From contig NZ_FQZQ01000001.1 of assembly GCF_900142085.1 (NCBI RefSeq), positions 124,001 to 188,000 of the forward strand: 64,000 nt of DNA, in the 5' to 3' direction. The notes under the pieces are model-generated. The model was not told the DNA's origin. It worked only from the letters and a program-made list of their open reading frames with translations, and searched no databases. The translations under genes were made by a program, and so were the position numbers. Positions 27,117 to 35,487 of the stretch are shown in pieces (position 1 is the first letter of the stretch; each line of letters begins with the position of its first letter). This DNA comes from Shimia gijangensis (GTDB lineage Bacteria > Pseudomonadota > Alphaproteobacteria > Rhodobacterales > Rhodobacteraceae).

Positions 27117-27587
27117 ATGCGTCTGGTGTTCTGGGCAGGATTTTGGGCTTTTCTCTCCGATCAGGCGAGCAAGTACCTTGTTGTTCATATACTGAACTTG
27201 CGGGACGTGGGCATGATTGATGTGTTTCCGCCGTTTTTACGCCTGCATATGGCGTGGAACGAAGGTGTGAACTTTGGCCTGTTCTCCAATAGCTCTGAGG
27301 CCGCGCGCTGGGTTTTGATCGTGATCGCACTGTTGATTTCAGCTTTTGTGCTGCTCTGGGTGTGGCGGGATCCCCCCGGTAAGGGCGGCCTGATCGCAGC
27401 TGGAATGCTGGTTGGCGGCGCACTTGGCAACGTTGTTGACCGATTGCTTTATGGCGCGGTCGCGGACTTTCTGAATATGTCGTGTTGCGGAATAAACAAT
27501 CCGTTTGCGTTTAATTTGGCGGATGTCTGGATATTTGCCGGAGCCTTTGGTCTGATCTTTCTGGGTGGGACGAAAAAGCCCTCGTGA
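27117..27587 (+). CDS. lspA: Prolipoprotein signal peptidase (signal peptidase II)
   Basis: This 156-residue inner-membrane aspartyl protease has four hydrophobic segments and both catalytic-Asp motifs, GNVVDRLLYGAVADFL and FNLADVWIFAG. MAWNEGVNFGLF is the conserved central motif. It cleaves signal peptides of diacylglyceryl-modified prolipoproteins. AGGGGACGTGCA precedes the ATG. The next gene encodes a lipoprotein that this enzyme should process. Confidence 0.95.
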   Translation: MRLVFWAGFWAFLSDQASKYLVVHILNLRDVGMIDVFPPFLRLHMAWNEGVNFGLFSNSSEAARWVLIVIALLISAFVLLWVWRDPPGKGGLIAAGMLVGGALGNVVDRLLYGAVADFLNMSCCGINNPFAFNLADVWIFAGAFGLIFLGGTKKPS

Positions 27588-27639
27588 CGTCTGCGTTTGG
27601 ATGCGTTAAAAGCGGGGTCGAGGAAGCAGGAGAAGTGCC

Positions 27640-28152
27640 ATGCGCGTGTCGCGTGCCTTGATTTTAGGGTTTGGATTGTTGCTTGCTGCGTGCAGCGGTG
27701 ATGATGGAATCCGTCAATTGAGCTCGAACGGAGAAGGTCCGGACGAGTTTAGAATTCTGCCTGCCAAACCTTTGAGTGTTCCCAAAGACTTTAATGCGCT
27801 GCCGACGCCCACGCCGGGTGGCGCAAATTCGACTGACGTTGATCCTGTCGGCGACGCAGTTGTTGCTCTTGGTGGGTCGCGCAAGGCTGCAAACAGTACG
27901 TCGATTCCGGGTGGTGATGCTGGCTTGGTCAATTATTCTGGTCGTCTGGGGCGCGCGGAAAATATCCGGGCTACGGTGGCGGCTGACGACGCAGAGTTTC
28001 GCAAGAAGCGCGGACGCTTTACCAACATTCGCATCGTCAAAGAAGATCGGTACAACGAAGTCTACAAGAAGCAGCATCTGAACCAATATGCTGAACAGGA
28101 CCGATGGCGTCGAGGGGGTGCAACAACACCTGCTGCGCCGCCTAACAATTAA
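27640..28152 (+). CDS. DUF3035 lipoprotein (BamF-like)
   Basis: This 170-residue protein has a lipoprotein signal peptide with lipobox LLAAC (Cys18). Next comes the DUF3035 core GPDEFRILPAKPLSVPKDF, which matches the N-terminal motif shared by BamC and the alphaproteobacterial BamF. The rest is Gly/Asn/Pro-rich with a charged helix (EFRKKRGRFTNIRIVKEDRY). Family knowledge: BamF is an accessory lipoprotein of the outer-membrane BAM complex in Caulobacter. Its assignment here is inference from the motif. GGAG lies 8 bases before the start. Confidence 0.8.
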   Translation: MRVSRALILGFGLLLAACSGDDGIRQLSSNGEGPDEFRILPAKPLSVPKDFNALPTPTPGGANSTDVDPVGDAVVALGGSRKAANSTSIPGGDAGLVNYSGRLGRAENIRATVAADDAEFRKKRGRFTNIRIVKEDRYNEVYKKQHLNQYAEQDRWRRGGATTPAAPPNN

Positions 28153-28166
28153 AACGATTTCGTGAC

Positions 28167-28185
28167 CAAGAGGTATTGCCTCTTG
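28167..28185 (+). other. Intergenic stem-loop before the M16 peptidase pair
   Basis: CAAGAGG (28167-28173) and CCTCTTG (28179-28185) form a perfect 7-bp stem with a 5-base loop. It lies 14 bases after the lipoprotein gene and lacks a T run, so its role (weak terminator or processing site) is unclear. Confidence 0.35.
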
Positions 28186-28242
28186 AAGGCGGCTCAGGCG
28201 GTCGTAAGTATCTCGTGACAACTGATGAACAGGGAGAGGCGC

Positions 28243-29580
28243 ATGTCTCGCATTATTGCGTTGGCCGCCGGTCTTGTGATGACGGCAATATCCGTGCAGG
28301 CACAAGAGCAAGTCAGCGATTTCCAACTGGATAACGGTATGCAGGTTGTGGTGATTGAAGATCACCGTGCCCCTGTGGTGATGCATATGGTCTGGTATCG
28401 TGCCGGGTCTGCAGACGAACCGGCAGGCGCCTCGGGGGTTGCCCATTTTCTGGAGCATCTTTTGTTCAAAGGCACTGATACGATGGAGCCCGGTGAGTTT
28501 TCGGCAACTGTTGCCGCAAATGGGGGACGTGACAATGCGTTCACCAGTTACGATTACACCGCCTATTTTCAGCGGGTCGCGGCGGACCGGCTTGAGTTGA
28601 TGATGCAGATGGAAAGCGACCGGATGATCAATCTGCGTCTTGGTGAGGCTGAAATCCTGACCGAACGCCAGGTTATCATCGAGGAGCGCAACCAGCGTAC
28701 CGAAAACAGCCCTGGCGCCTTGATGCGTGAACAGCTGAGCGCTGCACAGTATTACAACCATCGCTATGGCGTGCCCATCATTGGCTGGCGTCACGAGATG
28801 GAAACGCTCTCTCTTGAAGATGCGCTGGCGTACTACCGCACATATTACGCCCCCAACAATGCCGCGCTGATTGTGGCCGGGGATGTAGAGCCTGATGAGG
28901 TTCTTGAACTGGCCAAAACGTATTATGGCGTGCTGCCTGCGAACCCGGATCTTGGACCACGCAATCGGACACAAGAGCCGCCGCAGACCTCTGCGCGTCG
29001 CATGGTGTTTGAAGATCCGCGTGTCGCGCAACCCTATGTGACACGGTCATATCTGGCGCCCGAGCGAAACCCCGGAGACCAAAAAACAGCCGCAGCATTA
29101 ACCCTGCTGGCTGAGTTGTTGGGCGGTGGGACGACATCCTTGATGAACGAACGCTTGCAGTTCGAACAAAAGCTGGCGGTTTACTCTGGCGCGCATTACC
29201 GCGGATCATCTCTGGATCAAACGACCTTTGATCTTACTGTTGTGCCGGCCCAAGGCGTCACCCTTGAAGACGCCGAAGCCGCGATGGATGCCGTGTTGGT
29301 CGAATTTGTAGAAGCCGGCGTGAACAGCCAGCATCTGGACCGTATTAAAATGCAGCTGAGAGCATCGCAGATTTATGAACGCGACAGTGTTGAATCCATG
29401 GCCAATCGTTACGGGCACGCGTTGACTTCGGGGTTAGGGATCGAAGACGTTCAGGCTTGGCCTGATGTGCTTCAGGCTGTCACCGAAGAAGACATTCTGG
29501 CCGCCGCCCGAATGGTTTTCGATGAACGGCAATCAGTGACTGGTTGGCTCACGGGTGTCAGTGCGGAGGTGACCCAATGA
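28243..29580 (+). CDS. M16-family zinc metallopeptidase (catalytic subunit)
   Basis: This 445-residue protein has a signal peptide (residues 1-20, ending VQA) and an intact inverted zinc motif HFLEHLLFKGT (HxxEH) followed by the distal Glu in EERNQRTEN. Its lobes are like pitrilysin/mitochondrial processing peptidase. It probably degrades or processes peptides in the periplasm. I chose ATG 28243 because GGGAGAGG stands directly upstream; ATG 28225 is the alternative. It overlaps the next gene by 4 bases (ATGA), and that gene is a zinc-less partner, so the two should form a heterodimer like PqqF/PqqG-type or MPP alpha/beta pairs. Confidence 0.92.
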   Translation: MSRIIALAAGLVMTAISVQAQEQVSDFQLDNGMQVVVIEDHRAPVVMHMVWYRAGSADEPAGASGVAHFLEHLLFKGTDTMEPGEFSATVAANGGRDNAFTSYDYTAYFQRVAADRLELMMQMESDRMINLRLGEAEILTERQVIIEERNQRTENSPGALMREQLSAAQYYNHRYGVPIIGWRHEMETLSLEDALAYYRTYYAPNNAALIVAGDVEPDEVLELAKTYYGVLPANPDLGPRNRTQEPPQTSARRMVFEDPRVAQPYVTRSYLAPERNPGDQKTAAALTLLAELLGGGTTSLMNERLQFEQKLAVYSGAHYRGSSLDQTTFDLTVVPAQGVTLEDAEAAMDAVLVEFVEAGVNSQHLDRIKMQLRASQIYERDSVESMANRYGHALTSGLGIEDVQAWPDVLQAVTEEDILAAARMVFDERQSVTGWLTGVSAEVTQ

Positions 29581-30875
29581 TGCGTTTTGTATTTGTCGCA
29601 GTCATGATGTTGGCCGCCTTGCCTGCCCGCGCTGGAGTTGAAATCAAAGAGGTGACAACGCCGGGTGGAATAAATGTTTGGCTGGTCGAGGAACCCTCAA
29701 TTCCTTTCGTCGCTTTGGAAATCCGTTTTCGCGGGGGGGCGTCGCTGGACGTGGAAGGCAAACGTGGCGCCACCAACCTGATGGTGGGATTACTTGAAGA
29801 AGGTGCTGGCGATCTGGATTCGCAAGGGTTTGCCAAAGCAACCGAGGCGTTGGCTGCGCAATTCAGTTATGACGCCAGCGATGATGCCATTTCGGTATCA
29901 GCGCGATTTCTAACCGAAAACCGCCGCGAAGCATTAGAGTTGTTGCGCTTGTCTTTGATCGAACCGACCTTTGATGACGTGTCTTTGAATAGGGTTCGGG
30001 GACAGGTGTTGGCCGGAATTCGATCCAGCGAAAAAGACCCTAACGATATCGCTTCCCGGAACTTTGATGCCTTGGCCTTTGGGGATCATCCCTACAGCAC
30101 AGCTTTGGAGGGCACGGTTCAAAGTGTTTCTGGGCTGACCCGGCAAGACATAGTTGACGCCCACGCCAATGCTTTGGCGCGGGATCGTTTGTATGTTTCT
30201 GCCGTTGGCGACATCACCGAAGCTGAGCTTGGCGTGTTGTTGGATGACCTCCTCGGGGCGTTGCCGCAAACCGGTGCGCCTTTGCCGGAACGCGCCGATC
30301 TTACGTTAAGTGGCGGTACGACCGTGATTGACTTTGATATCCCGCAATCAGTGGCTTTGTTTGGCCATGTCGGCATGGAACGTGACGACGATGATTTTTT
30401 TGCCGCTTACCTGCTGAACACAATTCTGGGCGGCGGCGGTTTTGAAAGTCGGCTCATGGAAGAAGTACGCGTAAAGCGCGGTCTGACCTATGGGGTGTAT
30501 TCGTATCTTGTCCCCAAGGATTTGGCCGCTCTTTACCTTGGCTCGGTGTCGTCTGCCAATGACCGGATTGCTGAGGCGGTTGAAGTGATCCGTTCTGAAT
30601 GGGCCCGCACGGCCAGCGAAGGGGTCAGCGAAGAAGAGTTGAGCAAGGCCAAGGCGCTTTTGACTGGAGCGTACCCGTTGCGATTTGACGGCAACGGATC
30701 AATCGCCCGCATTATGGTTGGTATGCAGATGGAAGATCTGGGCGTGGATTACATCGCGACCCGAAATGATCAGCTGAACGCGGTCACGCTGGAAGACGTC
30801 AATCGTGTTGCCGGTGAATTGTTGCAACCAGAGGCGCTTCAGTTTGTTGTAGTGGGCAAACCACAAGGGTTGTGA
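29577..30875 (+). CDS. M16-family peptidase-like protein lacking the zinc motif (partner subunit)
   Basis: The 432 residues include a signal peptide (MMRFVFVAVMMLAALPARA). The M16 fold is clear (RGGASLDVEGKRGATNLMVGLLEEGAG in place of the active-site helix, then LLNTILGGGGFESRLMEEVRVKRGLTYGVYSYL). The HxxEH motif is replaced by NLMVGLLEEG, so it cannot bind zinc in the usual way. The C-terminal Arg/Tyr (KRGLTYGVYS) substrate-binding motif is kept, as expected for the regulatory half of an M16B heterodimer. GGAGG is 7 bases before the start, which overlaps the upstream stop. Confidence 0.9.
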   Translation: MMRFVFVAVMMLAALPARAGVEIKEVTTPGGINVWLVEEPSIPFVALEIRFRGGASLDVEGKRGATNLMVGLLEEGAGDLDSQGFAKATEALAAQFSYDASDDAISVSARFLTENRREALELLRLSLIEPTFDDVSLNRVRGQVLAGIRSSEKDPNDIASRNFDALAFGDHPYSTALEGTVQSVSGLTRQDIVDAHANALARDRLYVSAVGDITEAELGVLLDDLLGALPQTGAPLPERADLTLSGGTTVIDFDIPQSVALFGHVGMERDDDDFFAAYLLNTILGGGGFESRLMEEVRVKRGLTYGVYSYLVPKDLAALYLGSVSSANDRIAEAVEVIRSEWARTASEGVSEEELSKAKALLTGAYPLRFDGNGSIARIMVGMQMEDLGVDYIATRNDQLNAVTLEDVNRVAGELLQPEALQFVVVGKPQGL

Positions 30876-30945
30876 GAGGCTCGTTGCCCCTCACGTGGCC
30901 TTTGTAAGGCAAAGGCAACGCTCACCCCGGGATACTTGACCATTG
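30872..30945. repeat. Intergenic repeat, copy B (hairpins plus conserved tail)
   Basis: The copy holds a stem GTGAGAGG (30872-30879) / CCCCTCAC (30887-30894) with one mismatch, and a second stem GCCTTT (30898-30903) / AAAGGC (30911-30916). AGGCAAAGGC and GCTCACCCC follow, as in copy A at 7125-7190. It lies between the convergent M16 and ALDH16-type genes and probably ends transcription on one or both strands. Confidence 0.55.
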
Positions 30946-30978
30946 GAAGCGGGCGGTCTGGAAAGGCCGCCCGTTTTG

Positions 30979-33318
30979 TTATTCGCCGTAGGGAACCCAG
31001 ATGTTTTTCACCTCTGTGGAGGCTTCAAGGAACATGCGGCTATGATCGTCCTGCCAGTCACAGGCCTTGGCATTGTTCACCCATGTGCGTTTCAGGTTTC
31101 CGGCACTGGCGCGTTCAATCTCGGCCGAAAGATCGGTCGAAGAAAAACTCCAGACCGCGTCGATGTCCAGATGGCTTGCCAATGTGGGGGCCAGATCAGC
31201 GTGATTTCCGGTCAGGATGTTCACCACTCCGGCGGGGACGTCTGATGTGTCCAGCACTTGATAGAAGTCGGTAGCGGCCAGGGGGAATGGTTGCGAGGCG
31301 CCAAGGATCACGCGGTTGCCCATCGCGATGGCCGGAGCCATCACTGAGATTAGGCCCAGCAGTGGGGTTTCATCCGGGCAGAGCGCACCAATCACTCCAA
31401 CCGGTTCGCGCATCGCCAGAGCCACGCCACGGATCGGCACGTTGTGGGCCTGACCGTCGAATTTGTCGGCCCATGCGGCGGCCGAAAATAGACGGGCAAT
31501 CGAGGCATCGACTTCTTTGCGACCGTTGCGCGCACCTGTCAGCGCATTGACGCGCGATGCGAATTCATCGCCGCGTGCCGAGAGATTTTCGGCGATGTAG
31601 TATAGGATTTGCGCCCGAAGGTGGCCCGTGGTTTTGGACCACCCTTTGGCGGCGTGAGCAGCTTCAACGGCATTGCGAATGTCCTTGCGGTTGGCAATCG
31701 GAGACTGGCCCAACAGCGCGCCGTTCTTGCCGTAGATATTGTTGGAATAGCCTCCGTCGGGGCGGGCCTGTTTGCCGCCGATGTAGAGTTTTGGCGTGCG
31801 ATCCAGCGGATCACCCGGCCCCTTGTCACCTTTGAAGGCGGCAACCGGAGCCAATGGTTTGGTGTTGCCTTTGGGCTTGGTATAGGCGCCAAGGCCTTCC
31901 CAGCCACCTTCGCGACCAAAGCCGCTTTCACGCATTCCGCCAAATCCGGCGGCAGCATCAAACAGATTGGTTGCATTGACCCAGACTACACCAGCCACCA
32001 GTTGTGGCGCGATATCAAGCGCAAGGTTGACGTTTTCTGTCCACAGGCTGGCGGCCAATCCATAGCGGGTGTTGTTGGCCAGTTGCACAGCCTCGGCCGG
32101 TGTGCGGAAGGTTGTGGAGACCAGCACGGGGCCAAAAATCTCTTCCTGCATCAGGCGTGATGACGGGGCCAGCCCAGTGATCAATGTTGGCGGATAAAAA
32201 CAGCCCTCAACCGGCATTTCGACATTGGCGCGATAGGTTTCACCTTCGTTATTGGCGTCGACCATTTCAGCAATGGTTTTGAGCTGCACCGGATCGACCA
32301 CGGCACCCACGTCGATGCATTTGTCCAGAGGGTTGCCCAGACGCAGGCCATCCATGCGGGCCTTGAGCTTGGTGTGGAAACGATCTGCGATGCCTTCTTG
32401 TACCAAAAGGCGCGAGCCAGCACAGCAAACCTGACCTTGATTGAACCAGATCGCATCGACCAGCCCTTCGACGGCGCTGTCAATGTCGGCATCGTCAAAG
32501 ACGATGTAGGGCGATTTGCCGCCCAGTTCGAGAGTCAGGGATTTTCCTGACCCGGCGGTAGCCTCACGAATGCGGCGGCCCACATCGGTTGAGCCGGTAA
32601 AGGCGATCTTGTTGATATCCTCGTGGGCGACAATCATTTCGCCCGTAGTGCCATCGCCAGTCACGATGTTCACAACGCCTTGCGGCAGGCCAGCCTGCTG
32701 GCAGATGTCGGCAAACAACAAGGCGGTGAGCGATGTGTATTCCGCAGGCTTCAGAACAACCGTGTTGCCCATCGCCAGCGCTGGCGCGACTTTCCATGCC
32801 AGCATCAAGAGCGGAAAATTCCACGGGATGATCTGGCCACAGACACCCAGCGCTTCGCGATCCGGCATCTCAGCATCCATCAGCTGGGCCATACCCGCGT
32901 GATAGTAGAAGTGACGGTGCACCAGCGGAATATCGATGTCGCGGCTTTCACGGATTGGCTTGCCGTTATCCAAGGTCTCCAGAACGGCAAAAAGGCGGGC
33001 GTGTTTCTGAACCAGACGGGCTATTGCGTAAAGGTATTTGGCGCGGGTATGCCCACCAAGACCTTCCCATTTTCCCTGGGCCTTGCGTGCGGCGGTAACA
33101 GCGGCGTTCACATCGTCCTGACCTGCTTGGGACAATTTGGCGAGGATTTCGCCATTGGCCGGATTGCTGCTGGTGAACTCATCCGTGGGATCGGTGAATT
33201 TGCCATTGATAAAGTGGCCGAAACGCGCGCCCTGATCGACAATCCACGCCAATGCGTCGCCGGCACCTTCGGGGGCGGGGCCGTAATCCATGGTCTCGAA
33301 AATCTCTTTGACGGTCAT
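30979..33318 (-). CDS. ALDH16-type two-domain aldehyde dehydrogenase
   Basis: This 779-residue protein has a complete ALDH domain (residues about 35-490: Asn167 in PWNFP, Glu264 in LELGGK, Cys298 in NQGQVCCAGSR). A second, truncated ALDH-like domain (about 520-779) has the NAD-fold elements (PVGVIGALCPDETPLL) but no catalytic Cys motif. This matches the ALDH16 family, whose bacterial prototype was characterised from the Rhodobacterales genus Loktanella. It lies 13 bases after deoC, whose reaction releases acetaldehyde, so oxidation of acetaldehyde to acetate is the likely job. AGGAC precedes ATG 33318; the longer open frame overlaps deoC and is rejected. Confidence 0.9.
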   Translation of the reverse strand: MTVKEIFETMDYGPAPEGAGDALAWIVDQGARFGHFINGKFTDPTDEFTSSNPANGEILAKLSQAGQDDVNAAVTAARKAQGKWEGLGGHTRAKYLYAIARLVQKHARLFAVLETLDNGKPIRESRDIDIPLVHRHFYYHAGMAQLMDAEMPDREALGVCGQIIPWNFPLLMLAWKVAPALAMGNTVVLKPAEYTSLTALLFADICQQAGLPQGVVNIVTGDGTTGEMIVAHEDINKIAFTGSTDVGRRIREATAGSGKSLTLELGGKSPYIVFDDADIDSAVEGLVDAIWFNQGQVCCAGSRLLVQEGIADRFHTKLKARMDGLRLGNPLDKCIDVGAVVDPVQLKTIAEMVDANNEGETYRANVEMPVEGCFYPPTLITGLAPSSRLMQEEIFGPVLVSTTFRTPAEAVQLANNTRYGLAASLWTENVNLALDIAPQLVAGVVWVNATNLFDAAAGFGGMRESGFGREGGWEGLGAYTKPKGNTKPLAPVAAFKGDKGPGDPLDRTPKLYIGGKQARPDGGYSNNIYGKNGALLGQSPIANRKDIRNAVEAAHAAKGWSKTTGHLRAQILYYIAENLSARGDEFASRVNALTGARNGRKEVDASIARLFSAAAWADKFDGQAHNVPIRGVALAMREPVGVIGALCPDETPLLGLISVMAPAIAMGNRVILGASQPFPLAATDFYQVLDTSDVPAGVVNILTGNHADLAPTLASHLDIDAVWSFSSTDLSAEIERASAGNLKRTWVNNAKACDWQDDHSRMFLEASTEVKNIWVPYGE

Positions 33319-33331
33319 GAGGTTCGTCCTG

Positions 33332-34324
33332 TCAGGCCAAAGCGTGGCGGTAAGTGGCGGAATAGGCGCCGGTGACGTGGTGCTCAAGCTGGCGTTCGAT
33401 GTCGCCCAAGAGCGAGGAAGCGCCAAAGCGGAACAAATCGGGTTGCAGCCAGCGGTCGCCAAGTTCGTCTTTCATCAGCGACAGATATGTCACCGCATCC
33501 TTGGCCTTGGAAATACCGCCCGCGGGTTTATAGCCGACGCGGTATCCGGTGCGGTCATAATAGTCGCGAATGGCGCGGACCATCACAAGGCTGACGGGCA
33601 GGGTGGCATTGACGCTTTCCTTGCCGGTGGATGTCTTGATGAAGTCGGCCCCGGCCATCATGCAAACCAGCGACGCACGCGCCACATTGCGCAAAGTCCC
33701 GAGTTCACCTGTGGCCAGAATAGCTTTGACGTGGGCGTCACCACAGGCCTCACGAAAGGCGCGCATTTCGTCATACAACGCCTGCCAGTTGCCTTGCAGC
33801 ACGTGGCGGCGGGTGATTACGATATCAATCTCGTCCGCGCCAGCTTTGACACCTTCACGGATTTCTTCAACGCGAAGGTGAAACGGAGAGAGGCCCGCGG
33901 GAAATCCGGTCGACACGGCGGCGACAGGAATGCCTGACCCGTCAAGCGCATCCACTGCCGTGGAAATCATGTCGTGATAGACGCAGATCGCCCCGGTGGT
34001 GATGTCGGGCATGCCCAGTTGCTCCAGCAGTTCCGCACGCACCGGCTGGCGGGCTTTGGCGCACAGACGGCGCACACGGCCCTCGGTGTCGTCGCCGGAC
34101 AGTGTGGTCAGGTCCATACAGGTGATCGCCTTGAGCAACCACGCGGCTTGATAATCTTTTTTGACAGACCGTCGGCCAGGCAGCGATTTGGCGCGACGTT
34201 CAATGGCCGATGTATTGGCTTGGGCGCGTCGCACCCAGTCCAGATCAAGCTCCATTCCCGGATTGCGGGGCTCAATGGCTTGCGGCAACTGATGGTCCGT
34301 TGGGGTGGTTGTCGGGCTGTGCAT
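33332..34324 (-). CDS. deoC: Deoxyribose-phosphate aldolase
   Basis: This 330-residue aldolase belongs to the longer, DeoC2-like class. The Schiff-base lysine lies in GADFIKTSTGK, with EIDIVITRRHVLQGNW and the GYKPAGGISKAKDA lysine motif also present. It splits 2-deoxyribose-5-phosphate into glyceraldehyde-3-phosphate and acetaldehyde in deoxynucleoside catabolism. AGGGATGAGAC precedes the ATG. It forms a two-gene unit with the ALDH16-type gene. The 188-base upstream region is shared with the divergent metal transporter, whose Fur-type boxes start 107 bases from the deoC start. Confidence 0.95.
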   Translation of the reverse strand: MHSPTTTPTDHQLPQAIEPRNPGMELDLDWVRRAQANTSAIERRAKSLPGRRSVKKDYQAAWLLKAITCMDLTTLSGDDTEGRVRRLCAKARQPVRAELLEQLGMPDITTGAICVYHDMISTAVDALDGSGIPVAAVSTGFPAGLSPFHLRVEEIREGVKAGADEIDIVITRRHVLQGNWQALYDEMRAFREACGDAHVKAILATGELGTLRNVARASLVCMMAGADFIKTSTGKESVNATLPVSLVMVRAIRDYYDRTGYRVGYKPAGGISKAKDAVTYLSLMKDELGDRWLQPDLFRFGASSLLGDIERQLEHHVTGAYSATYRHALA

Positions 34325-34430
34325 GTCTCATCCCTGTTCAAATCAGACCTTACCGTGTCATGCAAAGCAGGGCATTTCAAGAAGCGGCGTAGGGTTAAGG
34401 GGTGATAATTTGTCCTTTTGGTCAAAAATG

Positions 34431-34483
34431 AATTGAGAATTGTTCTCAATTGCATTGACTTAGTTGCGAATGGCTCTCATATT
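34431..34483 (+). promoter_or_regulatory. Tandem Fur/Mur-type boxes and promoter of the sit operon
   Basis: Box 1 has arms AATTGAGAA (34431-34439) and TTCTCAATT (34443-34451) around TTG. Box 2, TTGCGAATGGCTCTCAT (34464-34480), matches the 17-base core of box 1 at 13 positions, 31 bp away. A promoter fits between and over them: TTGACT (34455-34460), 17 bases, CATATT (34478-34483). The layout predicts metal-dependent repression by a Fur-family protein (Mur or Fur). Confidence 0.7.
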
Positions 34484-34512
34484 CATTTGGTAAGATTGAT
34501 AGGAGTAATCCA

Positions 34513-35475
34513 ATGCGACTCACCCGTCGCGACGTATTGTTGACCGGAATGGCTGGGGCTGCAGTTGCGGCAACGCCTGTTTGGGCATTGGATAAACTGA
34601 CAATTGTGGCGACCACGGGTATGATCGCGGACACGGCGCGACGTATTGGCGGTGACTTTGTTCAGGTCAAAGCCTTGATGGGTCCCGGGATCGATCCGCA
34701 CTCATACCGCCAGACCCGGTCTGACATTGTGGCCATGACACGGGCAGATTTGGTGCTGTGGCACGGACTTTATCTTGAAGCCCAGATGCAGGAGTTTCTG
34801 CACAAGCTGGAAAAACGTGTGCCGGTGCGCGCTGTCACAGAGACAATTCCAAGTGGCACTCTCAGGGTTCATCCCTCCTATGCGGACAAATTTGACCCAC
34901 ATGTTTGGATGGTTCCTGAAATCTGGGCCCACTGCGCGCTGCGCATTCGTGATGTGATGAGCGAGGCCCGCCCGGACATGGCCGAAGCCTTTGCGACAAA
35001 TGCCGACACCTTTCTGCAAGAGTTGAAAGGATTGCAGGCTTATGGCAAGTCTGCGCTATCGACAGTTCCGCAAGAAAAACGCGTGTTGGTCACGGCCCAT
35101 GATGCCTTTGGCTATTTTGGCCGTGAATACGGTTTTGAGGTGCTTGGCATTCAGGGTATTTCAACCCAATCCGAAGCCGGCCTTAACCGGATCAGCGAGT
35201 TGGTGAATGTTTTGGTGGAGCGCAAAATCGGTGCGGTCTTTGTCGAAAGTTCGGTTTCTGACCGTAGTATTCGCGCGCTTGGCGAAGGGGCTGCGGCACA
35301 AGGCCACAATGTCATTATCGGTGGGGAGCTGTTTTCTGACGCTATGGGGGCTGACGGCACCTATGAAGGCACATATCCCGGCATGATCGATCACAACGTA
35401 ACGGTCATCGCCAATGCGCTGGGCGGGCAAACCCCTGCGCACGGGCTGACGGGCAAATTGTCCGCCGGGTTTTGA
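34513..35475 (+). CDS. sitA: Mn/Fe/Zn ABC transporter substrate-binding protein (SitA/MntA type)
   Basis: This 320-residue periplasmic cluster A-I binding protein has an N-terminal twin-arginine-like signal (RRDVLLTGMAGAAVAATPVWA, Arg5-Arg6). Probable metal ligands are His63 (DPHSYR), His130 (FDPHVW), Glu221 (STQSEAG) and Asp276 (ELFSDAMG), the pattern of Mn/Fe-type proteins. It lacks the His-rich loop of dedicated zinc proteins such as ZnuA. GGAG lies 8 bases upstream of the start. It is the first gene of a four-gene operon behind Fur/Mur-type boxes, so manganese (or iron) is the likely cargo. Confidence 0.9.
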   Translation: MRLTRRDVLLTGMAGAAVAATPVWALDKLTIVATTGMIADTARRIGGDFVQVKALMGPGIDPHSYRQTRSDIVAMTRADLVLWHGLYLEAQMQEFLHKLEKRVPVRAVTETIPSGTLRVHPSYADKFDPHVWMVPEIWAHCALRIRDVMSEARPDMAEAFATNADTFLQELKGLQAYGKSALSTVPQEKRVLVTAHDAFGYFGREYGFEVLGIQGISTQSEAGLNRISELVNVLVERKIGAVFVESSVSDRSIRALGEGAAAQGHNVIIGGELFSDAMGADGTYEGTYPGMIDHNVTVIANALGGQTPAHGLTGKLSAGF

Positions 35476-35487
35476 GGAGTAACGGGT

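Noticed and set aside
27664-29031. 455-codon minus-strand frame opposite the lipoprotein and M16 genes
   Set aside because: The plus-strand genes carry lipobox and zinc motifs. The minus-strand product has none.
31557-33375. Plus-strand frames opposite the ALDH16-type gene
   Set aside because: The minus-strand product has all ALDH catalytic residues; the plus-strand frames are shadows.
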